Positions 1-8,163 of a stretch of DNA of 64,000 bases are shown piece by piece (the first letter of the stretch is position 1; the number at the start of each line of letters is the position of its first letter). The stretch lies in contig JAJVIJ010000003.1 of NCBI GenBank assembly GCA_022072095.1, positions 1 through 64,000 of the forward strand. Reading direction: 5' to 3'. The translations under genes were made by a program, and so were the position numbers. The notes under the pieces were generated by a model. That model was given only the letters and a program-made list of their open reading frames with translations, did not search any database and was not told the origin of the DNA. The stretch is from Rhodocyclaceae bacterium. Lineage in GTDB: Bacteria > Pseudomonadota > Gammaproteobacteria > Burkholderiales > Rhodocyclaceae.

Positions 1-422
1 TCGCCGGCATCAGCGCCCGGCTCACCTGGGGCCTCGTCGCCGATCGCTGGATACGCGGCAAGTGGCTGCTCGTCCTGTCCGGTTTCGGCATGGCTGCGGC
101 CGCCTGCCTGCTCGGCTCGATGACTGAAGCCTGGCCGTATCTGGCCATGGCCGTGGTCAGTGCATTGTTCGGCGCCACCGGCATCGGCTGGAATGGCGTG
201 TATCTGAACGAGGTTGCACGCATCGCCGGCCGCGAGCGCATCGGCCTCGCCACCGGTGGCACGCTGTTCTTCACCTATCTGGGCATGGTGATCAACCCGC
301 TGATCTTCGGCCAGTTGGTCACCCACACCCACAGCTATGCGATCGGCTTCATCACGATCGCCGTACCGGTGCTGATCTCGACGTGGTTTGTCGCGCGGAT
401 GCGACCATCGGTCAGGCCATGA
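1..422 (+). CDS. MFS transporter, C-terminal part (gene enters from the left edge)
   Basis: The open frame runs in from the left edge (first full codon at base 3) and ends at 422, so only about the last 139 residues are visible. They begin with GISARLTWGLVADRWIRGKW, which fits the loop motif after a membrane segment in major facilitator transporters (G-x3-R-x3-G-x3-D-R). Three to four hydrophobic segments follow, with small-residue-rich helices. The end is a short basic tail (RMRPSVRP). The substrate cannot be told from this fragment. The next gene starts 48 bases downstream on the same strand. Confidence in the superfamily is good; the exact family is unknown. Confidence 0.75.
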   Translation, partial: AGISARLTWGLVADRWIRGKWLLVLSGFGMAAAACLLGSMTEAWPYLAMAVVSALFGATGIGWNGVYLNEVARIAGRERIGLATGGTLFFTYLGMVINPLIFGQLVTHTHSYAIGFITIAVPVLISTWFVARMRPSVRP

Positions 423-470
423 CATTCCTCCCTCCGCATCGCCCCGTAACGATTTTCCGTTGATACCACC

Positions 471-1037
471 ATGCCGCTATCCACCCCAGCCCCCCGCGAG
501 CTCAGTCACCACCGCAGCATCCATTGCCGCGGTTTCGAACGCAAAGATGGTCTGTGGGACATCGAAGGCCACCTCGTGGACACGAAAACCTTTCCGGTGC
601 CGTTCGTCCATCGCGGTGGCATGATCGCGGCGGGCGACCCGATCCACGAAATGTGGCTGCGCCTGACGCTGGACCTGGACTTCCTGATCCACGATGTCGA
701 AGCCGCCACCGACTGGCATCCACACAAGACCTGCAACGAGGTCCCGCCCCGCTTCCAGCAACTGCGCGGACTCGTCATCGGCCCAGGATGGAAGAAGAAG
801 ATCGGCACGCTGTTCGGCGGCACGCTCGGCTGTACCCATCTCGTGGACCTGCTCGGCGCCGTCGCCACCACCGCCTATCAGACGCTGTACCCGATGCGCA
901 AGCAGCGGGACATCGCGGCCGGCAACTATCGACCACCGGTGATCGATACCTGTCATGCACTCGCCGCCGACGGCGAAGTCGTGCGCATGCTCTGGCCCGA
1001 GCACTACACCGGACCGAAGCACGACGCCGGCGGCTGA
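471..1037 (+). CDS. DUF2889 domain protein
   Basis: A 188-residue protein that looks like the DUF2889 family, a group of about 180-220 residues common in betaproteobacteria and without a settled function. Visible traits are the N-terminal H-H-R-S-I-x-C-x-G-F-x-R-x-D-G-L-W-D stretch, a central D-Y-like acidic helix region, and the conserved block GTLFGGTLGCTHLVDLLG (about residues 111-128), followed by AYQ. There is no signal peptide or membrane segment, so it is probably cytoplasmic. It follows an MFS transporter on the same strand and converges on the sodium/solute symporter gene. No catalytic residues can be named with confidence. Confidence 0.75.
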   Translation: MPLSTPAPRELSHHRSIHCRGFERKDGLWDIEGHLVDTKTFPVPFVHRGGMIAAGDPIHEMWLRLTLDLDFLIHDVEAATDWHPHKTCNEVPPRFQQLRGLVIGPGWKKKIGTLFGGTLGCTHLVDLLGAVATTAYQTLYPMRKQRDIAAGNYRPPVIDTCHALAADGEVVRMLWPEHYTGPKHDAGG

Positions 1038-1087
1038 CGCCCAGGCAGCCGCTGCGCGCTGGCCAGCGAGGGGTCAGACCGGCTTCC

Positions 1088-2539
1088 TCAACGATCGGCG
1101 AGACCGACCAGCCGGTGATGGGATCCGTGTGCATTCTTCACGGCTTGCGGCCCAAGCGAGCCGACCACCATGCCGACCGCCGACAGCAGCATGCCAACCA
1201 ACTGCGCAGGCAGCGCCTCGCCAGCCGGCGTGGCAAGAAACAGCAGCCAGGACAGGATGCCCAGCGTCATCGCAAAGATCGCGCCCTGAGTGGTCGCACG
1301 GCGCCAGTACAGACCGGCCACGAGTGGCACGAAGGCCCCGACCAGCGTCACCTGATAGGCGCCTGACACCAGCTCGTAAATCGGCGTACCTTGCGAGACG
1401 ATGGCGTAGGTACACACGCAGGCGCTGAACGCCAGCACCGTGACGCGCATGGTCCAGAGTTCCTTGCGATCGCTCTGGCGCGGCCGGAACTGGCGCCAGA
1501 TGTTCTCGACGAAGGTCACGGACGGCGCGAGCAATGTCGCCGATGCCGCCGACTTGATGGCGGAAAGCAGTGCGCCGAAGAACAGCACCTGCATGATGAA
1601 CGGCATGCGCTCGAGCACCAGGGTAGGCAAGACCTTCTGCGGATCGTCGGCGAGCAAGGTGGTGGCGCGGTCCGGCATGATGACCAGCGCGCTGGTGACG
1701 AGAAACATCGGCACGAAGGCGAACAGGATGTAGCACACGCCGCCGATGACCGGACCCTTCGTTGCCGCACCGACGTCGCGCGCCGACATGACGCGCTGAA
1801 AGACGTCCTGCTGCGGGATCGAGCCGAACATCATCGTGATCGCAGCCGCGACGAAAAATGCGATGTCGTGAAAGTTCGGCTCCGGCAGGAAATCGAACAG
1901 CTCCCGGCTCATCGCCAATGACATGACGCGATCCGCCCCACCCGCCTGCTGGCCGGCAAACACCGCCAGAATCAGCAGCCCCGCCACCAGGATGATCATC
2001 TGCACGAAGTCGGTCACCGCCACCGACCACATGCCCCCGAACAAGGTGTAGGCCAGAATCGACACCGTGCCGATCACCATGCCCGCGGCAATCGATATCG
2101 CACCGCCGGACAGCAGATTGAACACCAGGCCCAGGGCCGTGATCTGCGCCGAGACCCAACCCAGATAGCTGATCATGATGATCAGCGAGCAGGCGACCTC
2201 GACCACGCGGCCATAGCGTTCGCGGTAGTAATCGCTGATCGTCAGCAGGTTCATCCGGTACAGCCTGGCCGCGAAAAAGAGCCCGACCAGGATCAGGCAG
2301 GTCCCCGCTCCGAACGGGTCCTCGACGACGCTGTGCAAACCGTTGGTGACGAACTTCGCCGGAATGCCTAGCACCGTCTCCGAACCGAACCAGGTCGCGA
2401 AGGTCGTGGTCACGATCATGCTCAAGGGCAGGTGCCGGCCGGCAATGGCGAAATCGGCGGTGTTCTTGACACGCTTCGCCGCCCACAGGCCGATGACGAT
2501 CGTGATCAGCAGATACAGTATGACCAGAGACAACAGCAT
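1088..2539 (-). CDS. Sodium:solute symporter family (SSS) permease
   Basis: A 483-residue polytopic membrane protein, the usual size for SSS permeases, which couple Na+ influx to uptake of sugars, amino acids or organic acids. The N-terminus gives a first helix (LLSLVILYLLITIVIGLW) followed by the family's A-x-R/K-x3-T-A-D-F-x-x-A-G-R motif. The next block, TTFATWFGSETVLGIPAKF, corresponds to the second conserved SSS segment. About 12-13 hydrophobic segments are seen. I chose ATG at 2539 because a longer frame from 2620 would add a hydrophilic, Cys/Ser-rich extension in front of the first helix, and GGGAG lies upstream of 2539. The substrate is unknown. Confidence 0.85.
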   Translation of the reverse strand: MLLSLVILYLLITIVIGLWAAKRVKNTADFAIAGRHLPLSMIVTTTFATWFGSETVLGIPAKFVTNGLHSVVEDPFGAGTCLILVGLFFAARLYRMNLLTISDYYRERYGRVVEVACSLIIMISYLGWVSAQITALGLVFNLLSGGAISIAAGMVIGTVSILAYTLFGGMWSVAVTDFVQMIILVAGLLILAVFAGQQAGGADRVMSLAMSRELFDFLPEPNFHDIAFFVAAAITMMFGSIPQQDVFQRVMSARDVGAATKGPVIGGVCYILFAFVPMFLVTSALVIMPDRATTLLADDPQKVLPTLVLERMPFIMQVLFFGALLSAIKSAASATLLAPSVTFVENIWRQFRPRQSDRKELWTMRVTVLAFSACVCTYAIVSQGTPIYELVSGAYQVTLVGAFVPLVAGLYWRRATTQGAIFAMTLGILSWLLFLATPAGEALPAQLVGMLLSAVGMVVGSLGPQAVKNAHGSHHRLVGLADR

Positions 2540-2681
2540 GAGGCATGGGCTCCCGGACGATGATGTCGAATGGGCGGCGCCACATGCGCCAAACAGCCTG
2601 CAGCCGCCCCATGAAAGCAATTATCGCTGCATTGGTCGGCGCCGGCGGGCCGACCCTTCTTCAACCCCATCATGGCAGCGC

Positions 2682-2695
2682 TTGACCAAGATCAA
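2682..2695. promoter_or_regulatory. FNR/ANR-type box upstream of ubiUVT
   Basis: The palindrome TTGACCAAGATCAA matches the FNR consensus TTGAT-N4-ATCAA at 9 of 10 specified bases. Its centre is 142 bases before the ubiU ATG. A weak -10-like TAGTTT at 2738-2743 would put the start at about 2750, i.e. the box centre at -61.5, a classical class I position. The divergent symporter gene starts 143 bases away on the other side. ubiUVT work without O2, and anaerobic FNR-type control of these genes is known in other proteobacteria. Binding here is inferred, not shown. The rest of the 2540-2830 gap shows nothing else I can support. Confidence 0.65.
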
Positions 2696-2830
2696 GTCCG
2701 CAAGGAATTCCGCTTGCGTGACCCTCGACAGCAGGGGTAGTTTCCCGCGGTCTCCCTGATTCGTACGCCACTCTGCACTTGGCTGGCCCGATACCGGCCA
2801 CATTGCTCCCATATTACGAAGCCCCACTCC

Positions 2831-3889
2831 ATGACTCGGACCGACCCCGTTAGCCCAACGATGGCACCCGGCGCGCGCGCCCCCGCCAAGCGACTCGAGC
2901 TGGTCTGTCCGGCCGGCTCGCTGCCGGCGCTGCGCACCGCCGTCGACCAAGGCGCCGACTGGGTCTACCTGGGACTGCGTGGAGCGACGAACGCGCGCAA
3001 CTTTCCCGGGCTGAATTTCGACGAAAACGGTTTGCGTCAGGGCATCGCCTATGCGCATCGGCATGGCGTGCAGGTCCTGCTGGCCTTGAACACCTATCCG
3101 CAACCACAGTCCTGGACGCTGTGGACGCAAACAGTCGACCAAGCCGTCGAACTGGGTATCGACGCCATCATTCTTGCTGACCTGGGTCTGATGCAGCATG
3201 CCCGGCAGCGCCATCCCGAGCTTGCTCTGCATTTGTCGGTGCAGGGTTCGGCGACCAATTACGAAGCCATCAACTTCTACCACGAACGCTTCGGCATCCG
3301 GCGCGTGGTGCTGCCCCGGGTGCTGTCGCTCGCACAGGTCGAGCACACGGTCGCGCACACGCCCGTGGACGTGGAGGTCTTCGGCTTCGGCGGGCTATGC
3401 GTGATGCTGGAAGGGCGTTGCACGCTCTCGTCCTATGTCACCGGCGCCTCGCCCAACACTGCGGGCGTGTGCTCGCCACCGGAGGCGGTACGCTGGTACG
3501 AACGCGACGGCGCACGCGAGACACGCGTGGGCGGACTATTGGTCGACCGTTACGAGGCGGGCGAGAACGCCGCCTATCCGACGCTGTGCAAGGGACGATA
3601 TGTCGTCGGCGGCCAGCGCTATTACAGCTTCGAAGAGCCCGCCAGCCTGAACACACTGACCATGCTGCCGCAGTTGCTCGCCGCCGGTGTGCGCGCCATC
3701 AAGCTCGAAGGGCGGCAGCGCAGCCCGGCCTATGTCGCCCAGGTCACGCGCATCTGGCGGGCGGCGATCGACGAGTGCTGTGCGGATCCGGAGCACTTCG
3801 TCGCGCGCGCGGAATGGCAGCAGGACCTGGCCACTGTCTCAGAAGGCGGCCAGTGCACGCTCGGCGCCTACCACCGACCATGGAAATGA
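2831..3889 (+). CDS. ubiU: O2-independent ubiquinone hydroxylation protein UbiU (peptidase U32 family)
   Basis: UbiU forms a complex with UbiV that hydroxylates the ubiquinone ring without O2. The 352-residue protein matches the family closely: LELVCPAGSLPAL near the start, TNARNFPGLNF, SVQGSATNYEAINFY, LEGRQRSPAYV, and a C-terminal LGAYHRPW. The four cysteines expected to bind [4Fe-4S] are at 190, 197, 214 and 253, with the same spacing (7, 17, 39) as the E. coli cluster ligands. The N-terminus is about 22 residues longer than in E. coli, and no strong ribosome site is seen, so an inner ATG at 2861 is also possible. First gene of ubiU-ubiV-ubiT. Confidence 0.95.
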   Translation: MTRTDPVSPTMAPGARAPAKRLELVCPAGSLPALRTAVDQGADWVYLGLRGATNARNFPGLNFDENGLRQGIAYAHRHGVQVLLALNTYPQPQSWTLWTQTVDQAVELGIDAIILADLGLMQHARQRHPELALHLSVQGSATNYEAINFYHERFGIRRVVLPRVLSLAQVEHTVAHTPVDVEVFGFGGLCVMLEGRCTLSSYVTGASPNTAGVCSPPEAVRWYERDGARETRVGGLLVDRYEAGENAAYPTLCKGRYVVGGQRYYSFEEPASLNTLTMLPQLLAAGVRAIKLEGRQRSPAYVAQVTRIWRAAIDECCADPEHFVARAEWQQDLATVSEGGQCTLGAYHRPWK

Positions 3890-3896
3890 AGCAGCG

Positions 3897-4805
3897 ATGA
3901 AACTCGCCCTTGGGCCGGTGCCGTACTACTGGACCGCCGAACGCCTGCACGCCTTCTATGACACCATCGCCGACACGGATGTCGACATCGTCTATCTGGG
4001 CGAGCAGGTCTGTTCGCGGCGGCACAGCTTGCGCCTCCCTGACTGGTTGTCGCTGGCCGAGCGCCTGGCCGATGCCGGCAAGGAAGTCGTGCTGAGCTCG
4101 CTCATCCTGGTCGAATCCGAGTCCGACCTGAAATCGCTGCGCCGGCTCGCCGCCAACGGGCGCTTCCGCGTCGAAGCCAACGACATGGCGATGGTGCAAC
4201 TCGTCGCAGGCCATGCCGAGTTTGTCATCGGGCCACACGTCAACGTCTATAACCCGGCCAGTCTGGGTCTTCTGATAGAAGCCGGCGCCGTGCGCTGGTG
4301 CGCGCCCACCGAGCTTTCGGCCCAGGCCCTGGCCGGCATCGTATCGACCCTGCCGGCGACGGTGGCGTGCGAGGTGATCGTGCTGGGCCCGCTGACACTC
4401 GCGCTGTCGGCACGCTGCTTCACGGCCCGACACTACAACCGCCAGAAGGATGATTGCGGCTTCATTTGCATAGACCATCCCGCAGGTATGCCGTTGACGA
4501 CACAGGACGGGCAGGACTTTCTCGTGCTGAACGGCGTGCAGACGCTGTCCGCCAAGATCCATTCGCTGCTGCATGATGTGGGCAGCTTGCGACGCCTCGG
4601 AGTCGCGGTCGCGCGCGTGGTGCCGCTCGGCGAAAACATGGCACCCCTGCTCGCCCATGTGCGTGCGCGGCTGGACGGTCGCATCGGGGACGACACCGGC
4701 CAGGATGCGTTGGCAGGACTCGTGACCGGTGAATGCTGCGGCGGCTACTGGAACGGGCTCGCCGGCATGCAGGCCGGCGTTTCCGGGGTGCGGGGCACAC
4801 CATGA
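3897..4805 (+). CDS. ubiV: O2-independent ubiquinone hydroxylation protein UbiV (peptidase U32 family)
   Basis: UbiV is the partner of UbiU. The 302-residue protein begins MKLALGPVPYYW and contains DIVYLGEQVCSRRH, the family's first conserved Cys (residue 39). Cys174, Cys187 and Cys191 follow, matching the C-x12-C-x3-C arrangement of the second part of the [4Fe-4S] site. All four expected ligands are therefore present. It starts 7 bases after the ubiU stop, and its own stop overlaps the ubiT start by 4 bases (ATGA), so the three genes are probably translationally coupled. I am very sure of the assignment because of the ligand pattern and the adjacent partner genes. Confidence 0.95.
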   Translation: MKLALGPVPYYWTAERLHAFYDTIADTDVDIVYLGEQVCSRRHSLRLPDWLSLAERLADAGKEVVLSSLILVESESDLKSLRRLAANGRFRVEANDMAMVQLVAGHAEFVIGPHVNVYNPASLGLLIEAGAVRWCAPTELSAQALAGIVSTLPATVACEVIVLGPLTLALSARCFTARHYNRQKDDCGFICIDHPAGMPLTTQDGQDFLVLNGVQTLSAKIHSLLHDVGSLRRLGVAVARVVPLGENMAPLLAHVRARLDGRIGDDTGQDALAGLVTGECCGGYWNGLAGMQAGVSGVRGTP

Positions 4806-5221
4806 AGCCGCCACCGCTGCCCGGCCCGCTCGCGGCCCTGCTACGGACCTTGCCCGAAGGTCCACCGGCGCTGGCATTCTGCACGCTGCTCAACCTGGCC
4901 TTGGGACGGTGGCTACCGCTGGAGCCGCTGGCCCCGCTTGGCGGCCTGCGCCTGCGACTTGAACTTGCCGATGCGGGCGTGGGCTTCGATTTCATGCTGC
5001 GCGAGGGCCGCTTCCGCCCCTGCCCGAAAGGCGGCGAACCGGCATTGCGAATTCGCTCCGGCCTCGCCGATTATCTGGATCTGCTGTTCCGGCGGGTCGA
5101 CCCCGATACCTTGTTCTTCAAGCGGCGGCTGGAACTGGTCGGCGACACCGCGCTTGCGCTGCAAGTCAAGAACACACTGGACGCAATAGACTGGCCACCA
5201 CGCTTCGGGCCATTGACGTAA
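4802..5221 (+). CDS. ubiT: Ubiquinone accessory factor UbiT (SCP2 domain lipid carrier)
   Basis: UbiT is the SCP2-domain protein needed for O2-independent ubiquinone synthesis, thought to bind the hydrophobic intermediates. The 139-residue protein has a leucine-rich N-terminus, a central beta-rich SCP2-like region, and the conserved ending around D-x-L-F-F-x-R-R-L-x-L-x-G-D-T-x-L-A-L-x-V-K-N-x-L-D-x-I, characteristic of YhbT/UbiT. It is somewhat shorter than the E. coli protein. Its start lies inside the ubiV stop. The 76 bases after it hold no obvious terminator before the Bug receptor gene. Confidence 0.9.
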   Translation: MKPPPLPGPLAALLRTLPEGPPALAFCTLLNLALGRWLPLEPLAPLGGLRLRLELADAGVGFDFMLREGRFRPCPKGGEPALRIRSGLADYLDLLFRRVDPDTLFFKRRLELVGDTALALQVKNTLDAIDWPPRFGPLT

Positions 5222-5297
5222 GGAAGAACACCCACGTAATTCGGGTCGAGACTGCGCCATAATCGATCTTGCCCACCTTCGCTCTCTGGAAACGTCA

Positions 5298-6296
5298 ATG
5301 AGAATGTTGTTCCGGATTCCATCGGCTCACCCATTGCGGTTGCTGGCGTATGCAGCGATCTCGCTCGCGTCATTGGCCATGACGACAATTTCACGCGCGG
5401 ACTTTCCGGATAAGCCGATCCATGTCGTCGTACCTGCGCCGGCGGGGGGCGTCACCGACATCGTCGCCCGCCTGCTGGCGAAGAAACTGTCCGACGCATT
5501 CCGCCAACCGGTGGTCGTCGACAATCGGCCGGGAGGTGGCGGCAACGTCGGTGTCGGCTCCGTGGCGCGTGCGGCAGCGGACGGGTACACGCTGGCCATG
5601 AGCACCGTCGGCCCGCACGGTGCCAATCCCGCACTCTACGGCACCATGCCCTTCAACCCGGTCGCCGATTTCGCGCCCATCAGCCTGCTCGCTGCCTTCC
5701 CGAACATCATTTCCGTACACCCGGCCGTTCCGGTCAAGAACCTGTCGGAACTGCTGGCACTCGCCCGGAAATCGCCTGGCGGTCTGAGCTACGCATCGTC
5801 CGGCAACGGCACTTCCGGACATCTCGGCATGGAAATGCTGAAATCGCAGACCGGTGCGCCGCTGCTGCACATTCCCTACAAAGGCGGAGCCCCCGCGATT
5901 GCCGACGTCATGGCCGGCCACGTTCCTGTCCTGGTCGATAGCGTGGTGTCCTCGCTGCCCCAGCTGCGCGCCGGGAAGTTGCGCGCCATCGCACATACCG
6001 GTACCGGCTCCATTTCGGTCGCGCCCGAGATCCCGGCCGTAGCCGACACCTTGTCGGGCTTCGAGGCCACCTCTTGGGTCGGGCTGCTCGCGCCGGCCAG
6101 GACGCCGCCGGAAATCATTCGCCGGCTCAACGAGGAAACCGTGAAAGCCGTGAATTCGGACGAATTTCGTCAGACACTGGCGAGCCGCGGCGCCCAGGCC
6201 TTGAGCAGTACCCCCGAACAGTTCGCCGCCTATATCCGAGCCGAGATCGACAAATGGGGAGCCGTGGTACGCGCCGCGAACATCCGTGCGGACTGA
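5298..6296 (+). CDS. Bug/TctC-family periplasmic solute-binding protein
   Basis: A 332-residue secreted receptor of the tripartite tricarboxylate transporter (TctC/Bug) type. After an N-terminal hydrophobic signal region (about residues 13-34) the mature part starts with FPDKPIHVVVPAPAGGVTD, the usual first strand and ligand-binding loop. VVVDNRPGGGGNVG and the HIPYKGGAPA motif follow. No tctA or tctB membrane genes are adjacent, which is common for these proteins in betaproteobacteria, where receptors far outnumber transporters. The ligand is unknown. It is convergent with ctaA, 30 bases apart. Confidence 0.92.
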   Translation: MRMLFRIPSAHPLRLLAYAAISLASLAMTTISRADFPDKPIHVVVPAPAGGVTDIVARLLAKKLSDAFRQPVVVDNRPGGGGNVGVGSVARAAADGYTLAMSTVGPHGANPALYGTMPFNPVADFAPISLLAAFPNIISVHPAVPVKNLSELLALARKSPGGLSYASSGNGTSGHLGMEMLKSQTGAPLLHIPYKGGAPAIADVMAGHVPVLVDSVVSSLPQLRAGKLRAIAHTGTGSISVAPEIPAVADTLSGFEATSWVGLLAPARTPPEIIRRLNEETVKAVNSDEFRQTLASRGAQALSSTPEQFAAYIRAEIDKWGAVVRAANIRAD

Positions 6297-6326
6297 GGTC
6301 TGGTGAAGCTTGCGCCCCTGTTGCAC

Positions 6327-7262
6327 TCAGATGAGCAGCGACAGCGTCGCCAGCAGTGACGCGGCAAACAGGTTGTGCAGCAGCACGGCGCCCATGGGCA
6401 GCGCGAAGAACGTGATGGTCAGGCCCAACACGACCTGCGCGCCGAGCAGCACGAGCAGCGTCGCACCGATATGGCGGCGGCCGCTGCGCCATGCCAGCAA
6501 GCCCAGCGCACCCAGCATCGCCGCCACCGGCAGCGCAAGGTAGCGATGCAGGCCCAGCGCCACTGCCCCGGCCGGGGGCTGGCCTGGCCGCACCGAGTCG
6601 AGCACCGGCTCGCGCCATGGATCGAGCCCGCTCCAGTCGGTGATGCGCAGCAGTTCCGCCGCACTGCAATGGCCCATGTCGCAGCTCAGGCCGGCATGGG
6701 ATGCGCTCACGAGACCGCCGAGCATGATCTGCGCGGATAGCAACAGCAGCCCTGCCACGAACGCATGGCGACCCGTCGAGGCTCGCTCCTGGCGCCCAGC
6801 CGTTGCCGCGAGGCGCACGCAGAGCGCCAGCATGGCGAAGCCCCCGAACAGGTTGGCCATGGCCACCGCCGGCACGCGTGCGTCGCTGCTCCAGCGACCG
6901 AGCACCGCGAGACCAACAGCGAGCGCCAGCAGCGCCAGCACGATCCCGCCGTCCCGCACGAGGAACGGCCGCGCGCCAAAGCACACCATCAGCATGATCG
7001 CGATCCAGAGCAAAACCAGCGTCGCGACGATTCGATGCGCCAGGCGCGCCACCGCCGTCGTGGCCTGCTCGGCCGCCGCCGGCGGCTCACCTCGCTGCGC
7101 CGCACGCAGCTCCTGGCCATAACACGCAGGCCATTCCGCGCAACCCAGACCGGCCTTGGCGTGGCGCAGAAACGCGCTGAGCGTGGTGACGGCCAGCACC
7201 GACACGACGCACAGCAGCGCCACGCGGTGCAGCACCAGCAAGCGTCGGTCGTCAATCAGCAT
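6327..7262 (-). CDS. ctaA: Heme A synthase, COX15/CtaA family
   Basis: This enzyme oxidises the C8 methyl of heme O to the formyl group of heme A. The 311-residue protein has about eight hydrophobic segments and the two extracytoplasmic cysteine pairs of the family, CAEWPAC (near residues 41-47) and CDMGHC (near 195). Histidines expected as heme ligands are visible (LAHRIVATLV, SASHAG, LHRYLALP, LLHNLFAAS). It is transcribed away from the heme-copper operon starting at 7420, sharing a 157-base intergenic region with a palindromic CRP/FNR-type site. Together with ctaB in that operon it suggests that heme A is made for one of the local heme-copper proteins. Confidence 0.92.
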   Translation of the reverse strand: MLIDDRRLLVLHRVALLCVVSVLAVTTLSAFLRHAKAGLGCAEWPACYGQELRAAQRGEPPAAAEQATTAVARLAHRIVATLVLLWIAIMLMVCFGARPFLVRDGGIVLALLALAVGLAVLGRWSSDARVPAVAMANLFGGFAMLALCVRLAATAGRQERASTGRHAFVAGLLLLSAQIMLGGLVSASHAGLSCDMGHCSAAELLRITDWSGLDPWREPVLDSVRPGQPPAGAVALGLHRYLALPVAAMLGALGLLAWRSGRRHIGATLLVLLGAQVVLGLTITFFALPMGAVLLHNLFAASLLATLSLLI

Positions 7263-7345
7263 GGAGACTCCGTCGTCGAAACGACGTGCATCTTAACGCC
7301 GCGATGGCGTGCAGGTACCGCACAAGGCGACGATCCCCCACTTTC

Positions 7346-7359
7346 TTGAACTGCTTCAA
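7346..7359. promoter_or_regulatory. CRP/FNR-family palindrome at -41.5 of the heme-copper operon
   Basis: TTGAACTGCTTCAA is a perfect inverted repeat (TTGAA-N4-TTCAA). It fits the TTGA-N6-TCAA core shared by FNR, FixK and Dnr-like regulators but differs from the FNR consensus at the inner base of both half-sites. A -10-like CAGAAT lies at 7382-7387. That would start transcription at 7394, exactly 41.5 bases from the centre of the palindrome, which is the canonical class II activator position. A ribosome site GGGAGGA (7408-7414) precedes the first gene at 7420. The regulator's identity and actual binding are inferred. Confidence 0.6.
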
Positions 7360-7419
7360 GTCGTGGCGCCCGCTGCCCTCGCAGAATGCGGCACATTGTC
7401 GCAGCCTGGGAGGACGAAC

Positions 7420-7572
7420 ATGCACCCCGCAAACAGTGAAGAGCCGGTCCCTTTCATGCAGCAATTGCTGGACAACCCCTTCTTGCTGCTGTTCCTGGGC
7501 GTGATGATCCCGATGCTGCTGTACACGCTCTGGGGCGTGATCGACATCCTGACCATCCCGCTAGCCAAATAG
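7420..7572 (+). CDS. Small single-helix membrane protein, candidate heme-copper oxidoreductase subunit
   Basis: A 50-residue protein with a charged N-terminus, one hydrophobic helix (about residues 21-44, LLLFLGVMIPMLLYTLWGVI) and a short tail. It has a good ribosome site, GGGAGGA, six bases before the ATG. It is the first gene of the operon and stands 37 bases before the CuA subunit. In position and size it resembles the small one-helix subunits (such as subunit IIa of ba3 oxidases) that accompany B-type heme-copper enzymes. I cannot match it to a named family, so the role as a structural or assembly subunit is inferred from context. Confidence 0.7.
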   Translation: MHPANSEEPVPFMQQLLDNPFLLLFLGVMIPMLLYTLWGVIDILTIPLAK

Positions 7573-7609
7573 GCGCGGCACGCGCCACCACGAACTAAAG
7601 GACACACCG

Positions 7610-8149
7610 ATGAGCGCCATCCTGCCGCCGTCAGAACGACTTTGGTGGAAACATCCGCTTGATCGCGTCGAGGGGACCTGGATCGTGATCGCGCTGATCT
7701 GGTGCCTGATCATGTTTTTCATGATGGTCGGCTGGCACCTGTACGGCAAGCAAAACCTGTCGACTGAAACCTACAAGACCACCCCGGACAAATTTTCGGC
7801 CCATGCTCAGGCGATGGTGGACAAGTACACGGTGCGCACCGAGACCGCAGACAAGGTACCGGTGGTCGCGCCGCCGGCGGGCAGCGACATCTACATGATC
7901 GCCCGTCTGTGGAATTTCTGGCCCATTCTCGAACTCGAGAAGGACAAGACCTACCGGCTGCACCTGACCTCGATGGACTACAACCACGGCTTTTCGCTGC
8001 AACCGGCCAACATCAACATCCAGGTGGTGCCCGGCTACGAGCACGTCGTCACCGTGACGCCCAACCAGTCCGGGACCTACTCGGTGGTCTGCAACGAATA
8101 CTGCGGCATCAACCATCACACGATGGTCGGCCGCATCTACGTCAAGTGA
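7610..8149 (+). CDS. Heme-copper oxidoreductase subunit II with complete CuA site
   Basis: This is the electron-entry subunit. It takes electrons from a soluble donor into the CuA centre on the periplasmic side. The 179-residue protein has a single N-terminal helix (about 24-42) and a cupredoxin domain. All CuA ligands are present: His126, then C161-N-E-Y-C165-G-I-N-H169-H-T-M172 (two Cys, bridging Glu backbone, His, Met). One helix instead of two, and the short length, resemble B-family (ba3-like) subunit II and the NorS-type subunits. It sits 37 bases after the small membrane protein and 14 bases before subunit I. The natural donor, cytochrome c or another protein, is not encoded nearby. 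Confidence 0.9.
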   Translation: MSAILPPSERLWWKHPLDRVEGTWIVIALIWCLIMFFMMVGWHLYGKQNLSTETYKTTPDKFSAHAQAMVDKYTVRTETADKVPVVAPPAGSDIYMIARLWNFWPILELEKDKTYRLHLTSMDYNHGFSLQPANINIQVVPGYEHVVTVTPNQSGTYSVVCNEYCGINHHTMVGRIYVK

Positions 8150-8163
8150 GCGGGGAGACGACC

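Noticed and set aside
1074-2612. Alternative minus-strand frame over the sodium symporter
   Set aside because: It is Arg/His/Gly-rich without hydrophobic segments; the frame ending at 1088 has SSS motifs and helices.
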